Assembly (NCBI GenBank): GCA_017937025.1
Contig: JAGBEJ010000004.1
Coordinates: 289,688 to 353,687 of the forward strand
Length of the DNA stretch: 64,000 nucleotides
DNA from: Paludibacteraceae bacterium
GTDB taxonomy: Bacteria; Bacteroidota; Bacteroidia; Bacteroidales; Paludibacteraceae
Direction of reading: 5' to 3'
The notes below the pieces were generated by a model. The model was given only the letters and a program-made list of their open reading frames with translations. It was not told the DNA's origin and ran no database searches. Each line of letters begins with the position of its first letter. Position 1 is the stretch's first letter. The translations under genes were made by a program, and so were the position numbers. This document shows, piece by piece, positions 43,253-51,682 of this stretch.

Positions 43253-43837
43253 TTATTCTTCCTTGAGCCTTTGGTTGACCCCCTTCCAGTCGAATCGCCA
43301 TGGGTCGGTCTTTCGTCCCGGGGCTATGTCGCTGTGGCGCACGACGTAGTTTATCGTGTATCGTGTCTTTATGTCTTTTACCAGCGCCACGAGCGAGTTG
43401 TACTGCTCGTCGGTAGGGCCTTGCGAAGGCGAGCATATCACCTCGATGCCTATCGAGAACGAGTTGCAGTTCTTGCGGTTGGTGCCGGGCAGAGTGCTAA
43501 CGCCGGCATGGTAAGCCACGTTGTTCTCCGCCACGGTCTTGTAGATGGTGCCGTCGCGGCCAACGATGTAGTGCGAGCACACGTCGTAGCGTTTGAACTG
43601 CTTGAGCACGCCGTCGATGTTGAACGAGTCCGGTCCGAGATAGTAAGTCGAGTGAATCACCACCACGTCGATGTCGCGCTTAGCCACTGGGCGGTGTCCG
43701 TAGTTTATTGTCTTGGTCAGGTCTTTTGTCCTGCTGGCTACGATGTCTTCAGCCTCGTCGGCCGCCGTCTGGTTCTGCGAGCATGCTGTGCCAACGGCTG
43801 CCGCCAGCAACAGTATTAATACTGATAAATGTCTCAT
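43253..43837 (-). CDS. N-acetylmuramoyl-L-alanine amidase (AmpD/amidase_2), lipoprotein
   Basis: 194 residues from the ATG at 43837 (MRHLSVLILLLAAAVGTACSQ), which gives a lipoprotein signal with Cys19; the longer frame adds 32 residues with no signal and crosses the promoter box. Zinc ligands of the amidase_2 fold appear as VVIHSTYYLG and RHSDIAPGRKTDPWRF, with SHYIVGRDGTIYKTV and NVAYHAGVS between. It cuts the amide between MurNAc and the stem peptide. As a periplasmic or outer-membrane lipoprotein it may act in cell separation or recycling. Confidence 0.92.
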   Translation of the reverse strand: MRHLSVLILLLAAAVGTACSQNQTAADEAEDIVASRTKDLTKTINYGHRPVAKRDIDVVVIHSTYYLGPDSFNIDGVLKQFKRYDVCSHYIVGRDGTIYKTVAENNVAYHAGVSTLPGTNRKNCNSFSIGIEVICSPSQGPTDEQYNSLVALVKDIKTRYTINYVVRHSDIAPGRKTDPWRFDWKGVNQRLKEE

Positions 43838-43857
43838 TGGCTTTATATTAACTCGCG

Positions 43858-43865
43858 CAAAGATA
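43858..43865 (-). promoter_or_regulatory. -7 promoter element for the amidase gene
   Basis: TATCTTTG on the minus strand, 20 bases before the ATG at 43837. Confidence 0.55.
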
Positions 43866-43892
43866 AGAAAAACGGAGGAGATGGAGCGAGTT

Positions 43893-44651
43893 CTAAAAAC
43901 CTTGCAGTTTTTCTTCAGGAATAGTGATGACATTGAACTTTGTTGGAAGATACGTTAGTTCATCCATTGTTCGTCTCACAATATCGTTGTCTAACGGTTC
44001 GGATATGGAGAAAATCGCTACGAAAGCAAATGGTTCTGGTACAATATGTAGGCATGTCTCTTTCCCGTTTGCATAAGTGCTCCACAAATCGTAAAACTCT
44101 TTTGTGAATTCTCCTTCGGAATTTATCAAGGAGAAATCCGTGACGCCGTATGGCAATTTAAATACTATGAAATCTTTGCCAAGTTTACGCTCGTGTTTTT
44201 TCATGTTTAAAGCAACACAGAAATTCCGAAAGACACATTGGTTGTTATGTTTCACAATGTGTTTTGTTAACGGCATGTCGTTCCATTTGCTCATTTCAGG
44301 TAAATATCTATCTGTGAATTTGGATATTTTCCGTTGGATTTTCTTAGGTAGGACAAACGTGTAATAATACGAAAGCACTAATACCGGAATAAGGAGACAA
44401 AACAATGGTATAAGAGAACATAATGAAACGAGAATCCATCCGTGTGTAGGGTGAAATACTTCTTTTATGGACAAAACTGCAAAAAGAGCAAGTCCTCCTA
44501 TCAAACAGATTGCAACAATCGTCAACAGTGTTAGTTTGAGCCATTGAAACTTAGAACTGAACAAAATCAGATCAACTCCATTGATACATTTCAAATATTT
44601 CTTACAGCTTAGGTGGTCGCCATCTATTATTGTCAAACTTTTTAGGAACAT
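43893..44651 (-). CDS. Membrane protein of unknown function, AT-rich
   Basis: 252 residues. Two membrane helices (about 36-62 and 72-100) follow a 35-residue cytoplasmic start. The remaining 150 residues are soluble and begin with a basic stretch (LPKKIQRKISKFTDRYLP). I do not recognise a family. Base composition is clearly lower in GC than the flanking core genes, which suggests acquisition by transfer. It has a credible promoter and sits alone between the amidase and aroQ. Confidence 0.7.
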   Translation of the reverse strand: MFLKSLTIIDGDHLSCKKYLKCINGVDLILFSSKFQWLKLTLLTIVAICLIGGLALFAVLSIKEVFHPTHGWILVSLCSLIPLFCLLIPVLVLSYYYTFVLPKKIQRKISKFTDRYLPEMSKWNDMPLTKHIVKHNNQCVFRNFCVALNMKKHERKLGKDFIVFKLPYGVTDFSLINSEGEFTKEFYDLWSTYANGKETCLHIVPEPFAFVAIFSISEPLDNDIVRRTMDELTYLPTKFNVITIPEEKLQGF

Positions 44652-44682
44652 TTACTATGCTTTGTTTTGTATAATAAGTGTG

Positions 44683-44690
44683 CAAAAATA
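44683..44690 (-). promoter_or_regulatory. -7 promoter element for the unknown membrane protein
   Basis: TATTTTTG on the minus strand, 31 bases before the start codon. Confidence 0.45.
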
Positions 44691-44824
44691 AGTGTTTTAT
44701 CATTTCTTTTAAAACTTCAGAGACGCTTATGTGGCAAAATATCAACTCTGCTCTGCTTTGTTAACCAATCTACCTGTCATTTACTTTTCACACAAAAGAT
44801 TATGAGAGTGAAAGCGCAAATTCG

Positions 44825-44832
44825 TATCTTTG
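44825..44832 (+). promoter_or_regulatory. -7 promoter element for aroQ-pyk
   Basis: TATCTTTG, 28 bases before the aroQ ATG. Confidence 0.6.
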
Positions 44833-44860
44833 TACCCTTAACGCAAAACGCGGCAATCAC

Positions 44861-45280
44861 ATGAACATACTCATTATAAACGGTCCGAATCTGAATCTCT
44901 TGGGCAAGCGTGAGCCTGAGATATACGGACACCGTGATTTCGACAGCTACCTCGAGGAGCTGCGCAAGGCATTCCCTGAGCACAAAATCGACTATTTCCA
45001 GAGCAACCACGAGGGCGGCATCATCGACAAGCTGCACGAGGTGGGATTCTCCATCGACGGCATTGTGCTGAACGCAGGAGCGTACACCCACACGTCGCTC
45101 GCCATAGCCGACGCTATCAAGGGCATAACTTCGCCGGTGGTCGAGGTGCACATAAGTAATATTTCATCGAGAGAGGAAGTCCGCCACCACTCGTTCCTGT
45201 CGCCAGTGTGCATGGGATGCATCTTTGGTTTCGGGCTGGATTCATACAAATTGGCAGTACAAGCAATAATAGATAAATAG
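44861..45280 (+). CDS. aroQ: 3-dehydroquinate dehydratase, type II
   Basis: 139 residues; the third step of the shikimate pathway. Type II features: LIINGPNLNLLGKREPEIYG (flexible loop with catalytic Arg/Tyr), QSNHEGGIIDKLHE, LNAGAYTHTSLAIADAI, VEVHISNISSREEVRHHS. The length is slightly short of 145-150 but complete. It is followed after 11 bases by pyk. Confidence 0.96.
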   Translation: MNILIINGPNLNLLGKREPEIYGHRDFDSYLEELRKAFPEHKIDYFQSNHEGGIIDKLHEVGFSIDGIVLNAGAYTHTSLAIADAIKGITSPVVEVHISNISSREEVRHHSFLSPVCMGCIFGFGLDSYKLAVQAIIDK

Positions 45281-45291
45281 ATAAGAAGTAA

Positions 45292-46752
45292 ATGAGCAAG
45301 CACACAAAAATAGTAGCGACAATATCGGACCTTCGTTGCGACGTCGAGTTCATACGCAGCCTCTACAAGGCCGGAGTTAACGTGGTGAGAACCAATACCG
45401 CGCACATCGACGACGAGGGATTCATGAGAGTGATAAAGAACACGCGCGCCGTGTCCAACAAACTGGCTATCCTGGTTGACACCAAGGGCCCGGAGATAAG
45501 AACCACAAAGACCGAGTCGGGCGAGCCAATACAGATGGTTGCCGGCAACAGGGTGAAGATAATCGGCAACCCAGACGTGCTGTCCAACGAGCAGTGCGTG
45601 GCAGTGTCGTACAAGGACATTGTGAAGGACCTTTCGCTGGGCGACGACATTCTTTTCGACGACGGCGAGATAGACCTCAAGGTGATAGAGAAGAACGAGG
45701 AGAGCCTGATATGCGAGGTGCTGAACGACGGCAAGCTTGGCAGCCGCAAGAGCGTGAACGTGCCAGGCGTGAGAATCAATCTGCCTGCGCTCACTGACAA
45801 GGACAGACACTTCATAAAGCTGGCTGTGGAGAACGGTGTGGACTTCATCGCGCACTCGTTCGTAAGGTCGAAGGAGGACGTGCTCGAGGTGCAGCAGCTG
45901 CTCGACGAGTACAACAGCCCAATCAAGATAATCGCTAAAATCGAGAACCAGGACGGCGTGGACAATATCGACGAGATACTTGACACGGCTTACGGCGTGA
46001 TGGTGGCTCGTGGCGACCTCGGCATAGAAGTCGCACAGGAGAAGATTCCTGGCATACAGAGAGCCATAATCCGTTGCGCGGTAAGACACAAGAAGCCTGT
46101 CATCGTGGCTACGCAGATGCTGCAGTCCATGATACACAACCCAAGGCCAACAAGAGCCGAGGTGACCGACGTGGCCAACGCTATATACTACCGCACTGAC
46201 GCCATCATGCTCAGCGGCGAGACTGCCAGCGGAAAGTACCCTCTGGAGGCGGTGCAGACCATGGCGAGAATAGCCGAGGAGGCAGAGAAGAGCAAGGTGC
46301 CTGAAAACGACATAAAGGTGACATTCGACCCAAGTGAGCACGACACAACGGCGTTCCTCGCACAGACCGCTGCCAATGCGGCTACCGAGATAGGCACTAA
46401 GGCCATTCTGACCGACAGCTTCACAGGACGCACGGCGCGTTATCTGGCTGCCTTCCGCTCGACAAACCCAGTGCTGGCGATATGCTACAAGGAGACGACA
46501 ATGCGTCAGCTCGCTCTGAGCTACGGCGTGTTCGCAAGCTACCAGCCTCAGCACGGCGACAACCGCGACTACCTCATCGACGCGATGTCAGAGCTTCGCG
46601 ATGCCGGCAGAATCAAGGACGACGATTACATCTCATACCTCAGCGGAAGCTTCGGCGTGGGCAACGGAACGTCATTCCTCGAAATCAACCAGGTGAAGAA
46701 AATTCTCGGCGACAAGAGCGAGTACGTGCTGCCAGATTTCAAGAAGCAGTAA
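45292..46752 (+). CDS. pyk: Pyruvate kinase
   Basis: 486 residues; the last step of glycolysis (PEP + ADP to pyruvate + ATP). The barrel has NTAHIDDE, LVDTKGPEIRT, the active-site Lys in IIAKIENQDGVDNIDEIL, MVARGDLGIEV, and PVIVATQMLQSMIHNPRPTRAEVTDVANAIYYRTDAIMLSGETA split over the usual helices. The C-terminal regulatory domain (TDSFTGRTARYLAAFR) is present. It is co-transcribed with aroQ, so one transcript both supplies and spends PEP-linked metabolism. Confidence 0.97.
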   Translation: MSKHTKIVATISDLRCDVEFIRSLYKAGVNVVRTNTAHIDDEGFMRVIKNTRAVSNKLAILVDTKGPEIRTTKTESGEPIQMVAGNRVKIIGNPDVLSNEQCVAVSYKDIVKDLSLGDDILFDDGEIDLKVIEKNEESLICEVLNDGKLGSRKSVNVPGVRINLPALTDKDRHFIKLAVENGVDFIAHSFVRSKEDVLEVQQLLDEYNSPIKIIAKIENQDGVDNIDEILDTAYGVMVARGDLGIEVAQEKIPGIQRAIIRCAVRHKKPVIVATQMLQSMIHNPRPTRAEVTDVANAIYYRTDAIMLSGETASGKYPLEAVQTMARIAEEAEKSKVPENDIKVTFDPSEHDTTAFLAQTAANAATEIGTKAILTDSFTGRTARYLAAFRSTNPVLAICYKETTMRQLALSYGVFASYQPQHGDNRDYLIDAMSELRDAGRIKDDDYISYLSGSFGVGNGTSFLEINQVKKILGDKSEYVLPDFKKQ

Positions 46753-46779
46753 AAGCGGATATACATTATTAATATAAGG

Positions 46780-46812
46780 AAGCGGAACGGAGAGAACTGT
46801 TCCGCTTTTTTG
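46780..46812 (+). terminator. Terminator of aroQ-pyk
   Basis: AAGCGGAAC, loop, GTTCCGCTTTTTT. Confidence 0.9.
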
Positions 46813-46879
46813 TTGTCAATCAGCATATAAGTGAAAGACTTAAAAAGACAAAACGCAGTCCTTATTCACACAAGTGTTT

Positions 46880-46910
46880 TTTGATTTCTTTTCATAATGC
46901 AGTAGTTTTG
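46880..46910 (+). promoter_or_regulatory. Bacteroidetes promoter (-33 TTTG, -7 TAGTTTTG)
   Basis: TTTG at 46880-46883 and TAGTTTTG at 46903-46910 are 19 bases apart. The receptor ATG is 31 bases downstream. Confidence 0.65.
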
Positions 46911-46941
46911 TGCTTTTTAAGAAAATATTGAAAGCGGGAAT

Positions 46942-49422
46942 ATGAAGAAAATAGCATTGTTGCTGGCGTTTGTGACATTGGCATTGACACAAGTCTTTGC
47001 CCAGGTGGAGATTTCGGGAGTCGTGATAGACAAGACCAGCGACCAGCCGTTCGGATATGTGAGCGTGGCTCTGCTGCAAGGCGACAAGGTGGTGAAAGGC
47101 GCGATGAGCGACGAGGCTGGCGAATTCCTTATCGAGGGTGTGGCAAACGGCACATACACGCTCAGAGTGTCGTTCATGGGCTATGCCGACGCCACAAAGA
47201 CATTCAACATAACCGGGAAGAACAAGAAGGTGAAACTCGGCAACATAGAGATGTACGAGGACACTAAGATGCTCAACGAAGTCGAGGTTGTGGCGCAGGG
47301 TTCACAAGGACGTTTCGAGATAGACAAGAAAGTGTTCTCGGTGGACCAGAGCATAGCAGCGGCTGGAGGCGATGCCACAGAAGTGCTGCAGGGCATTCCG
47401 TCGGTCGAGGTGGACAATGACGGCGGCGTGTCTTTGAGAAATAACTCGAACGTTGAGATATGGATTAACGGCAAGCCTTCGGGGCTGACCGACGAGAACC
47501 GTGGCCAGGTGCTGGAGCAGATGCCGGCGGAGAACATCGAGTCGGTGGAGATAATCACTAATCCGTCAGCGAAGTACAGTCCGGAAGGCAGCGCCGGAGT
47601 CATAAACATCGTGCTGAAGAAGGACATCAAGCCGGGATATTACGGCAGCGTGAACGCAGGACTCAGCCACGCTGTGCGCTCCGACAAGGTGGGCGAGAGA
47701 CTCGGCGGAAGCGTGACATTCAACGCTGGCAAATGGGACGGAACGGCGAACATAGGATTCCGTAACGACTACAAAGGCTCCGAGACCGACGTTGACAGAT
47801 ACTACAACGCCAGCGACGGCACACTCTCGTCAGTCATGTATCAGGACACATGGCAGAGAACACGCAGAACTGGCATCAACGGCAATCTGGCGCTCAACTA
47901 CAGGATAAACGACGCCCACACAATAGGCGTGTCCGGCAGAGTGGGATGGCGCGACCAGGGCTACGACAGTAAGATGAAGTACACGAAGGAGGATGCTGTG
48001 GCAGACACAGTTCAGCGTCAGTATTCCAGAATCGTGGACGGAAGCAGAAATCCGCTGAATGTCAATGCGCAGATAGACCATGGATGGAACTTCGACAAGT
48101 TCGGTTCGAGCCTGCAGACAAGTTTCCTCTACTCGCACTTCGGCGACGACAAGAATTACAACTATCTGCAGCAAGGCTACAACGACCTCGACCAGAACCA
48201 GATAACCAACAACGACAACACGACATACGAGTTCAAGAGCGACCTCACCAAGAAGATAAAGTCGCACATCATCGAGGCTGGCGTGAACGTGAAGTACCAG
48301 GACAGAAAGAGCAACTCGTCGGTCGAGGACTATAACGGCTCGTCGTATGTGCAGAACGCGCTGCTCGTTAATGACTACAGATACAAGGAGCAGCTCTATG
48401 CGGCGTACCTTTCCTATGGATCAAGGATAAAGAACTTCGGCTATCAGCTCGGCATACGCGGCGAGTACGTCATCGTAGACAACTCGTCCAACGGCATAGC
48501 TAATCCGCAGAAAAGCTACTTCCAGCCGTTCCCTACGGTGTTCCTCTCGTACGCATTGCCAAGAAACAACGAGATACAGCTTAACTACACAAGAAGAATC
48601 AACCGTCCGCGAGGCGGCAAGCTCAACTCCTACCATGATGTGTCCGACTCCACGAACGTCTCTTTCGGTAACCCAGACTTGGATCCAGAGTACGTCACCG
48701 CGCTGGAGCTCAACTACATCAAGTCGTGGGAGAAGCACACGTTCTCGGCATCGCTTTACTACCACTTCACCGAGGATGTCATACGCAGTTTCCAGTTCAT
48801 GGACGTTGACAGCGTGCTCAACACCACATACATGAACACCACGAAGGAATCGCAAGCCGGAGCGGAGTTCGTGCTTAAGAACACCATAGCCAAGTGGTTC
48901 AACCTGACCACGACGCTCAACCTCTTCTACGAGAAGATAGACGCGTCCGACTTCTCGCTGCCGGCATCGCTTCTTGGCGGCGTAACACCGATAGACAGCA
49001 GAATACACATCGCTGGCGACGAGGACTTCTCATGGTCGGCTAAGGCGATGGGCAACTTTATGTTCACAAAGACATTCACAGGACAGCTCACTGCCGCCTA
49101 CCGCTCTGCCAGACTTGTGACACAGGGCGAGCAGAAGGGATTCTTCACGCTTGACCTCGGACTAAGGAAGACGTTCTGGGACAAGAGACTGAGTCTTGCA
49201 TTCACAGTACGCGACATACTCAACTCGCGCAAGACCGAGAAGACGACTACTTCCGAGCATTTCAAGCAATACTACAAGAGTGTGCCGTTTGGGCCGAATT
49301 TCCGACTGACAGCCACCTACAACTTCGGCAACGGCAAGAAGTCCAAGAAGAACAGAGACCAAGGTCAGGACCGCGACGACCGCGAGGACGAGACTGGCAT
49401 AGACCCAGTGGATGAATATTAA
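46942..49422 (+). CDS. TonB-dependent receptor-like outer-membrane barrel protein
   Basis: 826 residues. Signal peptide MKKIALLLAFVTLALTQVFAQ, then a carboxypeptidase-regulatory-like domain (about 22-105, VEISGVVIDKTSDQPFGYVSV), a plug domain (about 115-230, LNEVEVVAQGSQGRFEIDKKVFSVDQ...GIPSVEVDNDGGVSLRNNSNVEIWINGKPSGL) and a 22-strand type barrel (OMP_b-brl_3-like). The mature C-terminus carries an unusual acidic/basic tail (KKSKKNRDQGQDRDDREDETG) beyond the last strand (TATYNFGNGK). No SusD partner follows, so a role in glycan import is not indicated; the substrate is unknown. Monocistronic with its own promoter and terminator. Confidence 0.9.
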   Translation: MKKIALLLAFVTLALTQVFAQVEISGVVIDKTSDQPFGYVSVALLQGDKVVKGAMSDEAGEFLIEGVANGTYTLRVSFMGYADATKTFNITGKNKKVKLGNIEMYEDTKMLNEVEVVAQGSQGRFEIDKKVFSVDQSIAAAGGDATEVLQGIPSVEVDNDGGVSLRNNSNVEIWINGKPSGLTDENRGQVLEQMPAENIESVEIITNPSAKYSPEGSAGVINIVLKKDIKPGYYGSVNAGLSHAVRSDKVGERLGGSVTFNAGKWDGTANIGFRNDYKGSETDVDRYYNASDGTLSSVMYQDTWQRTRRTGINGNLALNYRINDAHTIGVSGRVGWRDQGYDSKMKYTKEDAVADTVQRQYSRIVDGSRNPLNVNAQIDHGWNFDKFGSSLQTSFLYSHFGDDKNYNYLQQGYNDLDQNQITNNDNTTYEFKSDLTKKIKSHIIEAGVNVKYQDRKSNSSVEDYNGSSYVQNALLVNDYRYKEQLYAAYLSYGSRIKNFGYQLGIRGEYVIVDNSSNGIANPQKSYFQPFPTVFLSYALPRNNEIQLNYTRRINRPRGGKLNSYHDVSDSTNVSFGNPDLDPEYVTALELNYIKSWEKHTFSASLYYHFTEDVIRSFQFMDVDSVLNTTYMNTTKESQAGAEFVLKNTIAKWFNLTTTLNLFYEKIDASDFSLPASLLGGVTPIDSRIHIAGDEDFSWSAKAMGNFMFTKTFTGQLTAAYRSARLVTQGEQKGFFTLDLGLRKTFWDKRLSLAFTVRDILNSRKTEKTTTSEHFKQYYKSVPFGPNFRLTATYNFGNGKKSKKNRDQGQDRDDREDETGIDPVDEY

Positions 49423-49440
49423 GCACACATATTATAATAG

Positions 49441-49471
49441 AAAAAGCCTTGCTGAAGAGCAAGGCTTTTTT
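49441..49471. terminator. Bidirectional terminator (receptor gene and recO/tRNA side)
   Basis: AAAAAGCCTTGCT, loop GAAG, AGCAAGGCTTTTTT. Confidence 0.85.
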
Positions 49472-49473
49472 CG

Positions 49474-49545
49474 TAGCTCCGCTGGGAATCGAACCCAAAT
49501 TTAAAGTTTAGGAAACTTCCGTTCTATCCATTGAACTACAGAGCC
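49474..49545 (-). tRNA. tRNA-Arg (anticodon CCT)
   Basis: 72 nt. Acceptor stem GGCTCTG/CGGAGCT (first pair G-U), anticodon stem-loop GAAGT-TTCCTAA-ACTTT giving anticodon CCT for AGG codons, T-loop TTCGATT. CCA is not encoded. It lies on the same strand as recO, downstream of it. Confidence 0.92.
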
Positions 49546-49599
49546 GGATCGCTTTTTCAAAGCACGGCAAAAGTACGTTCTTTTTGTGAGAATTGCAAT

Positions 49600-50322
49600 T
49601 CAGAACAATTCGTAAATCACGTTCAGCGACTTGAACTCCTGTCTCTCGTTCGTGTGCAGGCGGAAGAAGTCCATGAGATCGAGAGTTATCTTCTTTTTCA
49701 GCTGCCGGCCTATGGCTATGTCCGAGCCGCGCTCGTAGCTCAGCGAGCAGAGGGCGTTCAGCGCGGCGCTCTCTTCCTTGTCCAGCATCAGGTTCGATGC
49801 CGATGTCGATGCGCCGAAAGTGCCGTCGGCGATGTTGAACATCAGTCCGTTGGAATAGCTGTCGGCCAGCGGCGCGAAGCCGAGTGCCGTGGCGTAGCGC
49901 AGCAGGAAAATGAGGTGGAAGTTGCCGATGTGTATCGCCGGGTCGTCTAGTTTCAGGATTGTCTCTTTGACGAGAGCGAACACCGCCGGGTCAGGGTTAG
50001 GCTCGCGTTGTGTCTTGTGCAGCACCTCAGCTATGAATATTGCGATGGCGTTGCGCGTCGGGTCGAACGGAATCGCTCCGAACGTGTGCAGCAGTTTTGC
50101 GTCAGATATACGCTGCAGGTCGAATTTGTTATTGTTGTTGAAGTCTATTTCCAGCAGAGTCAGAGGCATGAGCATGGACGCCTTGATGCGCGAGCGCTTT
50201 CCTCTTATGCCGCTCACGGCGAAGGCGAGATGCCCGAATTTCTCGGTCAGCAAGTGCAGTATGGTGCTTGTGTCCGAGTGCTTAATCGAGTGTAAGACAA
50301 TGGCCTCTGTCTTTTCGTTCAT
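49600..50322 (-). CDS. recO: DNA repair protein RecO
   Basis: 240 residues; with RecR it loads RecA onto SSB-coated single strands. The N-terminal OB fold shows KTEAIVLHSIKHSDTSTILHLLTEKFGHLAFAVSGIRGKRS, then a helical domain. The zinc-finger cysteines common in RecO are absent, as is frequent in Bacteroidetes. It has a -7 box (TAAATTTG) in the gap shared with the divergent tRNA-Glu promoter. Confidence 0.92.
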   Translation of the reverse strand: MNEKTEAIVLHSIKHSDTSTILHLLTEKFGHLAFAVSGIRGKRSRIKASMLMPLTLLEIDFNNNNKFDLQRISDAKLLHTFGAIPFDPTRNAIAIFIAEVLHKTQREPNPDPAVFALVKETILKLDDPAIHIGNFHLIFLLRYATALGFAPLADSYSNGLMFNIADGTFGASTSASNLMLDKEESAALNALCSLSYERGSDIAIGRQLKKKITLDLMDFFRLHTNERQEFKSLNVIYELF

Positions 50323-50346
50323 AAGTGTTTAATGAAAAATGCAATA

Positions 50347-50354
50347 CAAATTTA
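50347..50354 (-). promoter_or_regulatory. -7 promoter element for recO
   Basis: TAAATTTG on the minus strand, 24 bases before the recO start. Confidence 0.5.
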
Positions 50355-50364
50355 GGCATATTTT

Positions 50365-50394
50365 TTTGTGGTATTAAAAAGTTCACTATCTTTG
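50365..50394 (+). promoter_or_regulatory. Promoter for tRNA-Glu and rpsT (-33 TTTG, -7 TATCTTTG)
   Basis: TTTG at 50365-50368 and TATCTTTG at 50387-50394 are 18 bases apart; the tRNA starts 10 bases after the -7 box. Confidence 0.7.
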
Positions 50395-50404
50395 CACCCA
50401 CTTT

Positions 50405-50476
50405 GGTCCATTCGTCTATCGGTTAGGACGAGAGATTTTCATTCTCTAAAGAGCAGTTCGACTCTGCTATGGACTA
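50405..50476 (+). tRNA. tRNA-Glu (anticodon TTC)
   Basis: 72 nt. Acceptor GGTCCAT/ATGGACT, anticodon stem-loop AGAGA-TTTTCAT-TCTCT with anticodon TTC, T-arm AGCAG-TTCGACT-CTGCT. CCA is not encoded. It lies 36 bases before rpsT, with which it probably shares a primary transcript. Confidence 0.95.
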
Positions 50477-50512
50477 CTATTAAAATAAAAAAGACATAAA
50501 TATTTAAGAAAG

Positions 50513-50767
50513 ATGGCAAACCATAAATCATCAATCAAGAGAATCCGTCAGACAGAGAAGAGAAATCTTGCTAACAGATATTACGCTAAGTCTGCAAGAA
50601 CTGCAGTTCGTAACTTGCGTAACACAAGCGACAAGAAGTCAGCAGAAGAGCAGCTTTCTAAGGTTAGCTCACTTCTTGACAAGTTGGCTAAGAAGAACCT
50701 TATCCACAAGAACAAGGCTGGCAACTTGAAGTCAAGCCTCGCAAAGCACGTTAACAAGCTTGCTTAA
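50513..50767 (+). CDS. rpsT: 30S ribosomal protein S20
   Basis: 84 residues, strongly basic and helical, starting [22 protein letters not shown], the S20 signature, and ending in [11 protein letters not shown]. It binds 16S rRNA early in small-subunit assembly. Codon use is strongly biased, as in other ribosomal genes. Placed after tRNA-Glu and followed by its own terminator. Confidence 0.97.
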   Translation: MANHKSSIKRIRQTEKRNLANRYYAKSARTAVRNLRNTSDKKSAEEQLSKVSSLLDKLAKKNLIHKNKAGNLKSSLAKHVNKLA

Positions 50768-50827
50768 TAGGATAAGCTTTAGACGCGTAGTATCCTGCCT
50801 GCAATCGGCAGAGCGTAAATAGAATAT

Positions 50828-50868
50828 AACTTCATTCTGAACAACCTTCAGGATGAAGTTTTTTTTTG
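50828..50868 (+). terminator. Terminator of rpsT
   Basis: AACTTCATTCTGAA, loop CAACC, TTCAGGATGAAGTT, then TTTTTTTT. Confidence 0.9.
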
Positions 50869-50890
50869 CTCAAGATTCATATACAAAACA

Positions 50891-51601
50891 ATGGGAAACA
50901 CACAAAAGGAGCATAAGCATCTGTCCATAACGGACATGAGCGAGGAGGACAGACCGCGCGAGAAAATGCTGGCGAAAGGAGCGGAGGCGTTGTCCAAGGC
51001 GGAGCTTCTGGGCATATTGCTTGGCTCGGGCAACACGAAGCAGACGGCTGTAGAGCTGGCCGGCGATATACTTGACGACTCTGACGGCAACTTGGTGGAG
51101 TTAGGCAAAAGGACAATCAAGGAGCTGATGGCGTATAACGGTGTGGGCGAAGCGAAGGCCATAACCGTGGCGGCGGCGCTTGAACTCGGGCGCAGGCGGA
51201 ATCTCGAAGTCGCGCTTGAGAAACCTCAGGTGAGAGGCAGCGCTGACATCTTCGCCATATTTCACCCTATGCTCGCCGACAAGCACACAGAGGAATTCTG
51301 GCTGCTGATGCTGAACAGGGCGAACAGAGTGATCGGCATGGAGCAGCTGAGCAACGGCGGTGTGTCCGGCACGCTTGTCGATATAAAGCTGGCGCTGAAG
51401 AAGTCGATAGACAGGCTCGCCGACGCGGTTGTGTTCTGTCACAACCATCCGTCGGAGACGCTGAGCCCGTCGAGAGAGGATGACAACGTGACGCACAGGC
51501 TGCGCAAGGCCTTTGAGGCGGTGGAGATAAGGGTGCTCGACCATGTGATTGTTGCTGGCGGCAAGTATTACAGCTACTCCGACCACGACCGTCTGCATTA
51601 A
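50891..51601 (+). CDS. radC: RadC/DUF2466 family JAMM-type protein
   Basis: 236 residues. An N-terminal helix-hairpin-helix region (LSKAELLGILLGSGN...YNGVGEAKAITVAAALELGRR) is followed by the MPN/JAMM domain with the zinc motif FCHNHPSETLSPSREDDNVTHRL. The catalytic Glu and HxH...D are present. RadC proteins were long called DNA repair factors, but their true role is uncertain. The start codon lies 23 bases after the rpsT terminator. Confidence 0.93.
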   Translation: MGNTQKEHKHLSITDMSEEDRPREKMLAKGAEALSKAELLGILLGSGNTKQTAVELAGDILDDSDGNLVELGKRTIKELMAYNGVGEAKAITVAAALELGRRRNLEVALEKPQVRGSADIFAIFHPMLADKHTEEFWLLMLNRANRVIGMEQLSNGGVSGTLVDIKLALKKSIDRLADAVVFCHNHPSETLSPSREDDNVTHRLRKAFEAVEIRVLDHVIVAGGKYYSYSDHDRLH

Positions 51602-51640
51602 TTTTGTGTAAAGTGGCAATAGAAAATGAACATTATCTGC

Positions 51641-51648
51641 TAAATTTG
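51641..51648 (+). promoter_or_regulatory. -7 promoter element for proB-proA
   Basis: TAAATTTG, 34 bases before the proB ATG. Confidence 0.5.
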
Positions 51649-51682
51649 TAAGAATTTAGACAAACGTGACCCGCTTTTCTTT

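Noticed and set aside
44992..46554. A 520-codon open frame on the minus strand opposite pyk
   Set aside because: Antisense shadow of aroQ and pyruvate kinase; composition is rich in His, Leu and Val and no motif is present.
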